From assembly GCA_002395835.1 (NCBI GenBank), contig DGVD01000009.1, positions 81,666-145,665 of the forward strand: a stretch of DNA of 64,000 nucleotides. Reading direction: 5' to 3'. The notes under the pieces are model-generated. The model saw only the letters and a program-made list of their open reading frames with translations. It had not been told where the DNA came from and ran no database searches. The stretch comes from Bacteroidales bacterium UBA4293 (GTDB lineage: Bacteria > Bacteroidota > Bacteroidia > Bacteroidales > Bacteroidaceae). How positions within the stretch are numbered: position 1 is the stretch's first letter; each line of letters starts with the position of its first letter. Positions 49,560 through 58,840 of this stretch are shown here, piece after piece. The position numbers were made by a program, and so were the translations under genes.

Positions 49560-51953
49560 TTATTTTAATTCTATAATTTGTTTAACTTTTATGTCTTCCG
49601 CATTAGCGCCAATTCTAATCTCAAATTCACCAGGCTCCACAGTCCACTTCATGTTCTTATCCAGAATCTGTAAGTCTTCTGGATGAAGGGTGAATTTAAC
49701 CGTTTTTGTTTCTCCTGGTTTCAAGCTGACACGTTCAAATCCTCGCAGCACTGATTCATAATAAACCACCGATGTAATTAAATCGGACACGTAGAGCTGA
49801 ACCACGTCTTCACCTTCTTTCTTACCGGTATTGGTTACATCTACAGATACATTAATGTCACCATCTACTGTACCAGAATAGCTGATATTTAAATTGTTGT
49901 ATTCAAACTTAGTATAACCTAATCCATAGCCAAACGGATAGAGTGAGCCGTTTACACGTGTGTTTTTAGCACTCCACCAACTAGCAGCATTGTGTGAGCC
50001 ACGTTTGAAAGGGAAGTTCCATTCTATTTCACCTATAGTCTTAGGGAAAGTGATAGGCAGACGTCCACTAGGGCTCAGTTCACCAAAGAGCATTTTGGCT
50101 ACAATGTGGCCACCTCTAAAGGTAGGGAACCATGTTTCCAGAATGGCTGGGATATATTTGTTTTCCCAGTTGATAGTCAGTGGCTGACCATTGACTAAAA
50201 CCAATATAATAGGCTTCTTGGTTTTATATAGAGCTTGCAATAAATCACGCTGTTTGCCTGGAAGATCTAAGGAGGTACGACTCCTACCTTCGCCGGTTCG
50301 TAAATCGTCTTCACCCAAGCAACAGATGATGTAATCCACATTTTCTGCAGCTTCTACCGCTTTTCGAATGGCATATTCTTCTCTGGCTGTCAAAGGCTCT
50401 GGAATAATTTCAGATTCTGGCCAGTTTGCATCTACTATTTCACAGCCTTTTTCATAAATCACCTTGTCGGCACCTAAATACTCTTGTAAGCCTTTTAGCA
50501 AGCTAATTCCATCCAGACCATTCGGACCATAACGGGAAATCATAAAATTCGTCTCGTCGGCTAAAGGTCCAGTGACAAGGATTTTATTGATTTTAGTCTT
50601 ATCTAAAGGCAGAATGTCATTTTCATTCTTCAGCAGAACCATGCTTTGGCTCTGAACCTTATCGATGAAATTTTCTTGATAGACAAATCCGGCTTCCTTA
50701 TCGGATACTGCACCGTTTCCGGTGTAAGGATTGTCGAAAAGTCCCATATTGAACTTGACATTCAGCACCTCTCTTACTCGTTGGTTGAGAACTTCTTCAC
50801 TGAGAAGACCCTTTTTTACGGCATTCCGAACAGGATTGATGAAGGTTGATGGGGGAGTGAAGTTGGTTCTCACATTCAGACCAGCCTCCAGAACCAGTTT
50901 AGCCGTTTCCTCATAAGAAGCCGTCACCTTGTGTTTACTGTGCATGAACTCCACTGCTTCTGAGTCGCTCACCACATACCCTCTAAAGCCATAAGTATCC
51001 CTCAGCAGTTCAGTCAGGAACCAGTGTGAACCAGAAACCGGAATACCGTTCCAGTCGTTGTAGCTGCTCATCACCTCCCAAGGATGAGCTTTCTGGATGA
51101 CCTTCTTAAAAGGATACAAGAAAATTTCATGGAGCTCCCGTGGGGTAATATGTGGGTCGGTACGAGCGTCACCGTCTCTTCCACCTTTTGGCACACTATA
51201 AGCAGCGTAATGCTTCAAGCAAGAAGCGATTCCCTGCTCTTGAATACCATTTACCATCTGAATACCCAGCTCACTGATGAGGTATGGGTCTTCGGAGTAA
51301 CACTCTAGCGTTCTTCCCCATCTAGGGTCGCGTGCCATATCCAGAATAGGGGCGTAGACACTGTGGTAACCTATCAATTTAGCCTCCTTACCCACGATAG
51401 ACCCTGCTTCATGAATGAGTGCCCGGTTCCAGGTACTTCCTAAAGCGATAGGGGCTGGCAGTGGAGTAGCTTTCGTATGATTTAGTCCGTGAATGCCTTC
51501 ATTGGAGAATTCCACCGGAATGCCTAATCGGGTTTCTTCCACAAAGAATCGTTGAACCTGATGCAAGGCATTTACATGCACAGACATAGGGTAGGATAAT
51601 TTTATCCCTCTGGCTGCACCTTCCACGCCATTCAGCATCTCATCTATGTTGGCAATTCCATCTTTCCATATTTCATTTTTCCAGTTGGGTGTAGGGAGAG
51701 AATCTTGTAATACTCTGCCGAAACCATACAGAGTAGTGACTTGATTAGATTTCTCTTCCAAAGTCATTTGGGAAAGCAGATCTTCCACACGCGATGCGAT
51801 AGGCTGCTTAGGGTCTTCATAAATATCCTTTTTCCCATTTTTGTTGAAATCTATCCATCCATCATGATAAATGTCTTTTTTGTTCTGAGCATAAGAGGAT
51901 GTAAGGGAGAATAAACAGATGCTCAAAAGACAAATTTTTTGAATGTGTTTCAT
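49560..51953 (-). CDS. Secreted GH3 beta-glycosidase with EF-hand-like N terminus
   Basis: A 797-residue protein from ATG 51953 (MKHIQKICLLSICLFSLTSSYAQ signal peptide); an upstream in-frame ATG overlaps the ABC gene and lacks a signal start. Next comes DFNKNGKKDIYEDPKQPIASRV (about residues 33-54, split motif D.N.NG..D..E), then the GH3 barrel with GRTLECYSEDPYL, CLKHYAAYSVP and VVSDSEAVEF (nucleophile Asp near residue 328), the sandwich domain with LRTGEGRSRTSLDLPG, and a fibronectin-like C terminus. Features fit beta-xylosidase/beta-glucosidase activity. It lies between an ABC exporter and fprA in one operon. Confidence 0.9.
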   Translation of the reverse strand: MKHIQKICLLSICLFSLTSSYAQNKKDIYHDGWIDFNKNGKKDIYEDPKQPIASRVEDLLSQMTLEEKSNQVTTLYGFGRVLQDSLPTPNWKNEIWKDGIANIDEMLNGVEGAARGIKLSYPMSVHVNALHQVQRFFVEETRLGIPVEFSNEGIHGLNHTKATPLPAPIALGSTWNRALIHEAGSIVGKEAKLIGYHSVYAPILDMARDPRWGRTLECYSEDPYLISELGIQMVNGIQEQGIASCLKHYAAYSVPKGGRDGDARTDPHITPRELHEIFLYPFKKVIQKAHPWEVMSSYNDWNGIPVSGSHWFLTELLRDTYGFRGYVVSDSEAVEFMHSKHKVTASYEETAKLVLEAGLNVRTNFTPPSTFINPVRNAVKKGLLSEEVLNQRVREVLNVKFNMGLFDNPYTGNGAVSDKEAGFVYQENFIDKVQSQSMVLLKNENDILPLDKTKINKILVTGPLADETNFMISRYGPNGLDGISLLKGLQEYLGADKVIYEKGCEIVDANWPESEIIPEPLTAREEYAIRKAVEAAENVDYIICCLGEDDLRTGEGRSRTSLDLPGKQRDLLQALYKTKKPIILVLVNGQPLTINWENKYIPAILETWFPTFRGGHIVAKMLFGELSPSGRLPITFPKTIGEIEWNFPFKRGSHNAASWWSAKNTRVNGSLYPFGYGLGYTKFEYNNLNISYSGTVDGDINVSVDVTNTGKKEGEDVVQLYVSDLITSVVYYESVLRGFERVSLKPGETKTVKFTLHPEDLQILDKNMKWTVEPGEFEIRIGANAEDIKVKQIIELK

Positions 51954-51966
51954 TATTGTATTAGAT

Positions 51967-53781
51967 TTAGTTAAATAAAATGCCATCTCCGTCAGGGTCC
52001 AGTGTTTTAGCCAGTTTCTCGATGTTCAGGCTACGTGCCGAAGCATCCACAATATCTTTGTAGACTCCACCTTTCTTATACACTTCATCCGGTTCACCGC
52101 TTTGTTCCACCCTTCCATTTTTCAGTGTGTAAACAAAATCACTGTCTATTATCTGGGAGATATTATGTGAAATCATGATGACCGTTCTTCCTTTCTTAAT
52201 ATCATCGATGGATTGTTTAATCTGCTCGGTAGCAATGGCGTCGAGCGAAGCTGTAGGTTCATCCAGGAACACGATAGGAGGGTTCTTCAAGAACATACGG
52301 GCAATAGCTATTCTTTGCTGCTGACCGCCAGAAAGTTGTTGTGCCTTGCTCTGGAAACCATTGGGTAATTTGATGATTTGGTCGTAGATATAGGCCTTTT
52401 TCGCAGCATCTATAATCTCATCCATCGTAGCATCGGGCTTTCCGTAGCGAATGTTTTCCTCGATGGAACCATCAAAAATGTGATTTTTCTGCAGCACCAA
52501 GCCGATGTTTTCACGAAGGTATTTCGTATCCCAATCCCGTAAATCCACTCCATCTAGTAAGATGGAACCGGTATCTGGCTCATAGAATTTGTCCAGCAGA
52601 TTCACGATGGTGGACTTACCCGCTCCCGAAAGCCCCACAAAAGCGGTGATGTTTCCAGGAACGATTTCCATGTTGATATTGTGCAAGGCTTTTGTTCCGT
52701 TCGGATAAGTGAAATCTATGTTGTTCAGTTCAAATTTGCCGACCACTTTCTCCGGGTGATACTTACCGGATGGTTCCACATAATCATCTGCATCCAGAAT
52801 ATCGAAGAAACCTTCAGCATAGATAATCGCATCGTTTAGCTGGTCGAAAATTCTTTGCAACTGGGTGATAGGGGCCGTGACATTGGCAAACAGCATGACA
52901 TGATACATAATTTTACCGATGGACATTCCCGGATATTGAATCAGTACCAGATAAGCCGTGAGAATGATAATCAGCACCGTGCCCACCTGCCGAACGAAGC
53001 TTTTTAAACCATCATAATAAAAAGAGGTTTTACGCACCAGCATCTGGTTGTCCGTAAACTTCGTCTGCAAGTCCCACTGCTTACTACTTTCGATGGATTC
53101 ACGGTTAAACGACTTAATGACGTTCATGCTCTCGATGATTCCCATGATTCCATGACTTTTCTTTTCCCTGAACCCACGCATGTTCTGACGCCAGCCTTGA
53201 AGTTTTCGGGCCTGAGCCACCGTAATCCAAATATAGATAGGAACGATGAAAAGAGCGGTCAGACCCACGTAGAAATTGGCCATGAACATCAGAATCAAGG
53301 CTAGGAAAGCACTGGTAAACAGCGGCAATAAATCGATGAAAACATTTTGAACCGTACTGGAAAGGCTGCTCACGCCCTGGTCAATTCGGGTTTGAAGTTT
53401 ACCCGTTTCATTCTCGTTGGCCGAGAAGAAAGCCATCTTATACGTAAGGATTCTATCCACCACAGCCTGCGACATGTCCTTACTCACTAAAATACGCATC
53501 TTCTCACCAAAGAAATTCTGAGCATAGGTAATCAGGGCCGATAAAATTTCCTTTCCCAGTAAAATAACACTGATAAGCGTCAGAATGTTAGCCGCTTCTG
53601 CCCATTCAAATCCTTCCGGCTTTATCAGCGCATTGATTTTATCCACCGTCCAGTCTAGGACGATCGCATTAACTTGGGCTATCAGAGAGCCAATCAGTGT
53701 GAGGAATAGGGTAGCCATGACAAGCCATTTGTAAGGCTTGACATAAGGCATGATTTTTTTCATTAAGTCGATAAGGTTCAT
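51967..53781 (-). CDS. ABC exporter half-transporter (membrane plus ATPase)
   Basis: A 604-residue protein with six membrane helices (about residues 20-310) and one nucleotide-binding domain: Walker A VGLSGAGKST near residues 381-390, signature LSGGQQQR near 484, Walker B IVFLDEPTASLD near 501 and a SHN switch His. It functions as a homodimer, exporting a lipid, drug or peptide. Adjacent genes give no clue to its cargo. It lies 2 nt after the small exported protein gene and 13 nt before the GH3 gene. Confidence 0.9.
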   Translation of the reverse strand: MNLIDLMKKIMPYVKPYKWLVMATLFLTLIGSLIAQVNAIVLDWTVDKINALIKPEGFEWAEAANILTLISVILLGKEILSALITYAQNFFGEKMRILVSKDMSQAVVDRILTYKMAFFSANENETGKLQTRIDQGVSSLSSTVQNVFIDLLPLFTSAFLALILMFMANFYVGLTALFIVPIYIWITVAQARKLQGWRQNMRGFREKKSHGIMGIIESMNVIKSFNRESIESSKQWDLQTKFTDNQMLVRKTSFYYDGLKSFVRQVGTVLIIILTAYLVLIQYPGMSIGKIMYHVMLFANVTAPITQLQRIFDQLNDAIIYAEGFFDILDADDYVEPSGKYHPEKVVGKFELNNIDFTYPNGTKALHNINMEIVPGNITAFVGLSGAGKSTIVNLLDKFYEPDTGSILLDGVDLRDWDTKYLRENIGLVLQKNHIFDGSIEENIRYGKPDATMDEIIDAAKKAYIYDQIIKLPNGFQSKAQQLSGGQQQRIAIARMFLKNPPIVFLDEPTASLDAIATEQIKQSIDDIKKGRTVIMISHNISQIIDSDFVYTLKNGRVEQSGEPDEVYKKGGVYKDIVDASARSLNIEKLAKTLDPDGDGILFN

Positions 53782-53783
53782 AC

Positions 53784-54200
53784 TTATTCTTTTTTATTTC
53801 TTTTAAAGATGCCTTTAAGCGTACCGGAAAGTTTTTTAGCTCCTCGTTTAATGCTTTTGCCCACCTTCACAGAGGTCGTGTCAATAAACTCACCAGCTTC
53901 CTTCAGGTTCTCACGACCTAGTTTCTTTCTATATTGAGCCCGATAGTTGTAGTAAAGCTCTACCTGGTCGTCGTTCATTTGCTTCTCATATTTTTCATCA
54001 AAAAGTTCCTTGTAGGCAGCGTATTCACCTTTCCAGGCAGAAATCTGCTCCGTGGTAGGAGTCTCCACCTTATTCATACGCTCCACCAATGATTTGAAAT
54101 CATTCAAGAACTTGTCCACCTCGGTAGGGGTTTGAGCCAGACAAAAAGCACTAGGCAAAAGTACCATCATTACCATAAAAATAAATCTCTTCATAATCAT
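53784..54200 (-). CDS. Small exported protein of unknown function
   Basis: A 138-residue protein with signal peptide (FIFMVMMVLLPSAFCLAQ). The mature part is helical and highly charged, with a VDKFLNDFKSLVERMNKVETP repeat-like coiled segment, KYEKQMNDDQVELYYNYRAQY and a basic tail (KRGAKKLSGTLKGIFKRNKK). No family was identified with confidence. Two ATGs (54200 and 54194) are possible. It follows yjjG by 17 nt in the operon. Confidence 0.6.
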   Translation of the reverse strand: MIMKRFIFMVMMVLLPSAFCLAQTPTEVDKFLNDFKSLVERMNKVETPTTEQISAWKGEYAAYKELFDEKYEKQMNDDQVELYYNYRAQYRKKLGRENLKEAGEFIDTTSVKVGKSIKRGAKKLSGTLKGIFKRNKKE

Positions 54201-54217
54201 TTCAATTAAAAGTTAGT

Positions 54218-54964
54218 TTATAATATATTTTTGATGTCTAATAAGTGATGTATTTCAAAATTAACCGGTTCCGGAGCTGTGAAATTTTCCGGATGAGCAT
54301 TATAGAACATGACATCCAGCCCCGCATTTTTAGCCCCTTGTATGTCGGTGATGAAATTGTCGCCTATCATCAGAGTGGTTTCCGGGTTTGCTCCAGAAAT
54401 CTCAAAGGCATAGTGGAAATATGCAGGAGAGGGCTTATTGGCTCCCGCATCTTCCGATAGAATCACCGTGTCAAAGAAATCCTGAAGCTCGGAGGCTGCC
54501 AGTTTCTTGTATTGAACTTCATGGAAACCGTTACTGCAAACGTGCATCTTGTAGCCTTTTCCCTTCAGATAGTTCAGCACCTCATAAGCACCAGGCACCA
54601 CACCCGGCTTACAAGAGCACAGTTCCAGGAATTTATCGCTCACTTCCAGGCAAAATTCTTTACTGGGTTCGAAAGGCTTTTCCGTAATTTGGCCATCAGC
54701 ACCCAGAGTTTTCACCTTGCCTTGTGAAAGAGGCCTTCTAAAACGTTCCACAATTAAGAACGGTCTATCTATCTCACCCGCACTGTATTGGCTCCACAGC
54801 ACTACGTTGGCCAGCCAATAAGGCTCTGTAAAATCTTCTGCTTTTTTGAAATATCTGTCCAGGTGAAAATAATCATACAGTTCTTGCAAGGCAATTACGG
54901 CATTACCATGCGTGTCATAGAGCGTATCGTCGAAATCAAAAAAGAGATCAGTATATTTTTTCAT
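54218..54964 (-). CDS. yjjG: YjjG-family pyrimidine nucleotidase (HAD)
   Basis: A 248-residue HAD phosphatase: DLFFDFDDTLYDT motif I, SNGF motif II, NKPSPAYF motif III Lys, and MIGDNFITDI motif IV. Helical cap residues ~20-110 and the length match the YjjG (noncanonical pyrimidine nucleotidase) family, which removes damaged or halogenated pyrimidine nucleotides. It is the first gene of a five-gene operon driven by the promoter at 54989-55020. Confidence 0.85.
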   Translation of the reverse strand: MKKYTDLFFDFDDTLYDTHGNAVIALQELYDYFHLDRYFKKAEDFTEPYWLANVVLWSQYSAGEIDRPFLIVERFRRPLSQGKVKTLGADGQITEKPFEPSKEFCLEVSDKFLELCSCKPGVVPGAYEVLNYLKGKGYKMHVCSNGFHEVQYKKLAASELQDFFDTVILSEDAGANKPSPAYFHYAFEISGANPETTLMIGDNFITDIQGAKNAGLDVMFYNAHPENFTAPEPVNFEIHHLLDIKNIL

Positions 54965-54988
54965 TTTTCACCTTCATTTATTTTAATG

Positions 54989-55020
54989 CAAATATATATT
55001 ATTTCTCGCAGGTTGCCAAA
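54989..55020 (-). promoter_or_regulatory. Consensus promoter of the yjjG operon
   Basis: Minus strand TTTG (55020-55017), a 20-nt spacer and TATATTTG (54996-54989). Confidence 0.75.
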
Positions 55021-55059
55021 TTTAGAGGGTTATGGTTTTTATAATTTAAATGTTTGCAT

Positions 55060-55067
55060 TATCTTTG
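55060..55067 (+). promoter_or_regulatory. -7 box of the acyltransferase operon
   Basis: TATCTTTG at 55060-55067 lies 20 nt before ATG 55088. The -33 position holds TTTA rather than TTTG. Confidence 0.5.
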
Positions 55068-55087
55068 AACCATTAATTAAAAAAATC

Positions 55088-56197
55088 ATGAAAGAAAGAG
55101 TAGTTTTTATCGATTACATCCGGGTTATTGCCTGTTTCCTAGTAATGCTGGTTCATGCCAGCGAAAATTTCTATGCAGCTGATTCTTCAGGGCTGGCAGG
55201 TAATTTCTCCATGCTTGCCAATGAAGCCAATCGGTTTTGGGTAGCGTTTTATGATGGTGGGTTAGGCCGAATCAGCGTTCCTCTGTTCATGATTGTCTCA
55301 GCCTATTTACTAGTTCCCATGAAGCCTGGAACGACCATGACCCAATTCTACAAGAAGCGTTTTTGGCGCATTTTACCCCCGTTTATAGTTTTTCTTTTAC
55401 TGTACACTTTCTTGCCTCTTCTTTGGGGAGGTATGACTTGGGAACAGTCTTGGCAGGATTTTAAGATGTTGCCTTTTAATTTCCCTTCCATGGGAGGTCA
55501 CCTTTGGTTCATGTACCCGCTCATCAGCTTGTACTTAATCATTCCGGTAGTTTCTCCTTGGTTGGAAAGATCCAGTGCGAAAGATGAACTGATCTTCATC
55601 GGGTTGTTTGCCTTTTCTACCTTATTGCCTTGGTTTCATCGCTTCGTCAGCCCTGAACTTTGGGGTGAATGTTTCTGGAACCACTTCAGCATGCTTTGGT
55701 ATGTTTCCGGTTATTTAGGCTATCTGGTTTTAGCACATTACATAAGGGTGCATTTGAAATGGTCTAATTCCAAAAGGCTGAAGGTGGGTTTATGTTGTTT
55801 CCTTCTGGGTGGGGCATTCACTGCATGGTCTTTTTACTATAAAGGAGTACCTAATCAAGCTATTGAAACGCCCATGTTGGAATGGTCTTGGGAATTCTGC
55901 ACCATCAACGTGCTCGTAGCCACTTTCGGAGCATTTTTACTCTTCACTTGCATTACGCAGCAGAAGGCTCCTAAATTCATTACAGACCTTTCTAAACTGT
56001 CTTATGGAATGTATTTGATGCATTTGTTCTTCTTGTCACAAATTGCAGCTTACTTTGTCAATGGAAGAAATCAGGCTGAGCCGTTGATTCCAGTGGCTTT
56101 GGCCATTCCAGTGATTGCCATCTTGACTTTCATCTGCTGTGCCGTAACTTCTAAACTAATTTCCTATATTCCTGGTAGTAAATATATAATTGGCTGA
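55088..56197 (+). CDS. Acyltransferase-3 family membrane protein
   Basis: A 369-residue polytopic protein (about ten helices) from ATG 55088. The family core is visible: VFIDYIRVIACFLVMLVHASENF with the catalytic His near residue 22, then FYKKRFWRILPPFIVF with the R.. .RI.P motif and FWFMYPLISLYLI. These OafA/WecH-type proteins transfer acyl groups to surface sugars. It is followed by a GH127 gene 2 nt later, so the operon seems dedicated to glycans, although this acyltransferase may act on the cell's own polysaccharide. Confidence 0.85.
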   Translation: MKERVVFIDYIRVIACFLVMLVHASENFYAADSSGLAGNFSMLANEANRFWVAFYDGGLGRISVPLFMIVSAYLLVPMKPGTTMTQFYKKRFWRILPPFIVFLLLYTFLPLLWGGMTWEQSWQDFKMLPFNFPSMGGHLWFMYPLISLYLIIPVVSPWLERSSAKDELIFIGLFAFSTLLPWFHRFVSPELWGECFWNHFSMLWYVSGYLGYLVLAHYIRVHLKWSNSKRLKVGLCCFLLGGAFTAWSFYYKGVPNQAIETPMLEWSWEFCTINVLVATFGAFLLFTCITQQKAPKFITDLSKLSYGMYLMHLFFLSQIAAYFVNGRNQAEPLIPVALAIPVIAILTFICCAVTSKLISYIPGSKYIIG

Positions 56198-56199
56198 TT

Positions 56200-58140
56200 A
56201 TGAAAAAGACTTTATTCTTTTTTCTTATTGTCGTTCTAGCACATATTTCTGTATCTGCACAGGATTATGCTCGATTCCATGAGGGATTGTTGAAGAATAC
56301 CCAAGTAAAAGGATGGATTCTGCAGTTTCTGGAGAGGCAGCAGACGGGTTTGACCGGTCACCCCGAAGCCATGTCTTATCCGTACAACAGCTGCTTATGG
56401 GCTGGAACCATCACCCGTGAAGCGGAAAACCATGGAAGCGATTGGTGGCGTTATGAGCAAACTGCCTATTACACCGATGGATTACTCCGTCTGGGTTATC
56501 TCTTGAACGACCAGAGTTTAATTAATAAAGGAAAAGATGGAATCAATTATACCATTGAACATGCTTCGGAAAATGGAAAACTGGGGCATGCAGAGATAGA
56601 ATCTCTTTGGCCTTTTGCTGTCTTTTTCCGTGCCATGCTAGCCGAATATCAAGTCACTGGAGATGAGCGAATTATTTCCAGTCTAGAAAAGCATTACTTG
56701 AACTTTACTGCCGAGGAAATTTCTAAAATCAGAAACCTTATTAATGTAGAAGGAATCTTATGGGTTTACGGGAAGACAAAGAATAAGAAATTACTAGACT
56801 TGGCAGAAGAAGCCTTTGCCTTGGAAAATTCGGAACTCACCAGAGAGGTGGTGTACAACGATGAAAACCCTCATATTCATGGCGTAACTTACGCTGAAAC
56901 CATGAAAATTCCTTTGTTGCTCTATGCTTACACCGGTAAGAAAGAGTATCTGGATTTTGCCCTTCGTGCCAACAAGAAAGTGGAGGATTTTGACATGCTT
57001 CCTGACGGTGTTCCTACCAGCGCCGAGTATTTGCTAGGAAACGACATTATGATAGCTCATGAAACCTGCGACATTACCGATTTTACCTGGTCTTGGGGCT
57101 ATTTCCTAGAGACCACTGGAGATTCTCATTGGGCTGATTTAATCGAAAAAGCCGTATTCAACGCAGGCCCTGGTGCCGTAACGAAGGATTTCAAAGCCTT
57201 GCAGTATTTCTCTTGCGTGAATCAGTTCCTGGCTACCGGAAACTCCAACCATAATGAATTCAAGCACGGTTCCACCTGGATGGCTTACCGGCCCATCCAT
57301 GAAACCGAATGTTGTGCAGGAAATGTGCACCGCTTCATGCCTAATTATGCTTCCAGAATGTGGATGGTGGGAGAGAAAGACGAACTAGTCAGTGCGCTTT
57401 ACGGCCCATCAGCTATAGATTTCAGATTGTCCAATGGGAAAAACTGCCATGTGGAGGAATCTACGAATTATCCATTCGATGAAACCATCACTTTTAACTT
57501 CACCATGGATAAATCCTCCAAAATGAAATTCACCTTCCGCATTCCAGAATGGTGTGAATCCGCTTCCATCACCATCAATGGAAAGGCGTATAAGAAAAAG
57601 ATACCTTATGGAGAATATATGACCATAGAGCGGAAGTTCGCATCTAAGGATCAAATTGTTCTCAAGCTGGACATGCCGGTGAAGGTTAAACATACAGCCG
57701 ACCAGAAAGGCACTTATTTTGAGCGTGGGCCGTTGCTTTTCAGCTATGGAATCGGTCTCCGAATGACGGAAGACACTACCCAATATAGTAATATGGCTAC
57801 CAAGAAGGTGGGAAATCCTGATTTCAAATGCTGGGACATTCGCCCACTAGGGAAATTTAATTATGCCCTGACTTCCGAAAGTAAGCCGAAGGCTATCCGC
57901 AGAATCCCTACCAGCGATTACCCCTTCGACTGGAACGGAGCTCCTATCAGCATTATCCTTCCAGTACGTGAAATAGAATGGGAACTGGAAGATGACCAGT
58001 ACACTCCAGCACTTCCAGATACGGTGGTTTATAAGCAGGAAGAGATGGAATCCATCGTACTGGTTCCGTATGGATGTACCTTGTTGAGATTAACCGTCTT
58101 TCCCAAGGGTGACGATAGCGCAGATAGAATAAAGGAATGA
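56200..58140 (+). CDS. Secreted GH127-like beta-L-arabinofuranosidase
   Basis: A 646-residue protein with signal peptide (KKTLFFFLIVVLAHISVSAQ). An (alpha/alpha)6 barrel is indicated by WAGTITREAENHGSDWWRYEQTAYY split over helices. It retains the GH127 zinc-thiolate site: ETCD near residue 288 and ECCAGNV near residue 369, whose Cys acts as nucleophile. Beta-sandwich domains follow (SASITINGKAY). The family removes beta-L-arabinofuranose from plant glycans and glycoproteins. It lies 2 nt after the acyltransferase and overlaps the next gene by 4 nt (ATGA). Confidence 0.85.
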   Translation: MKKTLFFFLIVVLAHISVSAQDYARFHEGLLKNTQVKGWILQFLERQQTGLTGHPEAMSYPYNSCLWAGTITREAENHGSDWWRYEQTAYYTDGLLRLGYLLNDQSLINKGKDGINYTIEHASENGKLGHAEIESLWPFAVFFRAMLAEYQVTGDERIISSLEKHYLNFTAEEISKIRNLINVEGILWVYGKTKNKKLLDLAEEAFALENSELTREVVYNDENPHIHGVTYAETMKIPLLLYAYTGKKEYLDFALRANKKVEDFDMLPDGVPTSAEYLLGNDIMIAHETCDITDFTWSWGYFLETTGDSHWADLIEKAVFNAGPGAVTKDFKALQYFSCVNQFLATGNSNHNEFKHGSTWMAYRPIHETECCAGNVHRFMPNYASRMWMVGEKDELVSALYGPSAIDFRLSNGKNCHVEESTNYPFDETITFNFTMDKSSKMKFTFRIPEWCESASITINGKAYKKKIPYGEYMTIERKFASKDQIVLKLDMPVKVKHTADQKGTYFERGPLLFSYGIGLRMTEDTTQYSNMATKKVGNPDFKCWDIRPLGKFNYALTSESKPKAIRRIPTSDYPFDWNGAPISIILPVREIEWELEDDQYTPALPDTVVYKQEEMESIVLVPYGCTLLRLTVFPKGDDSADRIKE

Positions 58141-58754
58141 AAAAAATTATTTTACTGTTGCTCTTGTGCCCTTGCCTGATGCTAAATGCGCAGACGGCAA
58201 ATGAAAGACAGGCGCGTAGGATTTTCAACCAGACCTACGATATGGTTTTCGGTGAAAAGGGGAGTAAACTCTCTTATTCCGTCAATATCATTCGCCTTTA
58301 TAAAACAGCCGGAACCATCCTGATGAAAGGGAAAAAATCCGTGTTTGAGGAAGACCGATTTGTGGGCTACACCGATGAAAAGAACTATTACAAGGTAGAT
58401 AAAAAGAAGAAACTGGTAGAGATTTACGATGCCAATTCACCCAGCAGAGATAAATACGCATCGAAAGTCAAGTTCAACCTGGATGAGTTTGAGTACCATA
58501 TAGCTGCTGAAGGCGACAACTATGTCATTACCCTGGACCAGAAAAAAGGAGGGAAAGGCACAGTGAAACATGCCAAAGCCTACATTGACAAGAAAACACG
58601 TTACCCGGTAAAAGTGCGGGTGAAAGTTCTTTTCTTCTGGATTACCGTAGACATCAATAGTTTCCACTACGGAATAACCGATGAAAGTGTTTTTGAATTC
58701 CCAGCTAAAAAGTATGCTGCGTTTAAAATGGTAGACCAGAGAGGCAAGAAATGA
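58137..58754 (+). CDS. LolA-like exported protein
   Basis: A 205-residue protein with signal peptide (KKIILLLLLCPCLMLNAQ). The body has the LolA-like half-barrel pattern: LSYSVNIIRLYKTAGTILMKGKKS, FVGYTDEKNYYKV, LVEIYDANSPSRD and YPVKVRVKV. LolA-type proteins carry lipoproteins across the periplasm; such paralogues in Bacteroidota are of unknown cargo. It starts inside the GH127 stop codon and is the last gene of the operon. Confidence 0.65.
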   Translation: MKKIILLLLLCPCLMLNAQTANERQARRIFNQTYDMVFGEKGSKLSYSVNIIRLYKTAGTILMKGKKSVFEEDRFVGYTDEKNYYKVDKKKKLVEIYDANSPSRDKYASKVKFNLDEFEYHIAAEGDNYVITLDQKKGGKGTVKHAKAYIDKKTRYPVKVRVKVLFFWITVDINSFHYGITDESVFEFPAKKYAAFKMVDQRGKK

Positions 58755-58762
58755 CGCATTAT

Positions 58763-58794
58763 TTTCATTATTAGATCAGTTTTTTATAATTTTG
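58763..58794 (+). promoter_or_regulatory. Promoter of the DUF3667 gene
   Basis: TTTC (58763-58766), a 20-nt spacer and TAATTTTG (58787-58794). The -33 box has one mismatch. Confidence 0.55.
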
Positions 58795-58840
58795 TACGGA
58801 ATAATTACAGAACCTTACTATTGAATACTGAAGTAGAATA

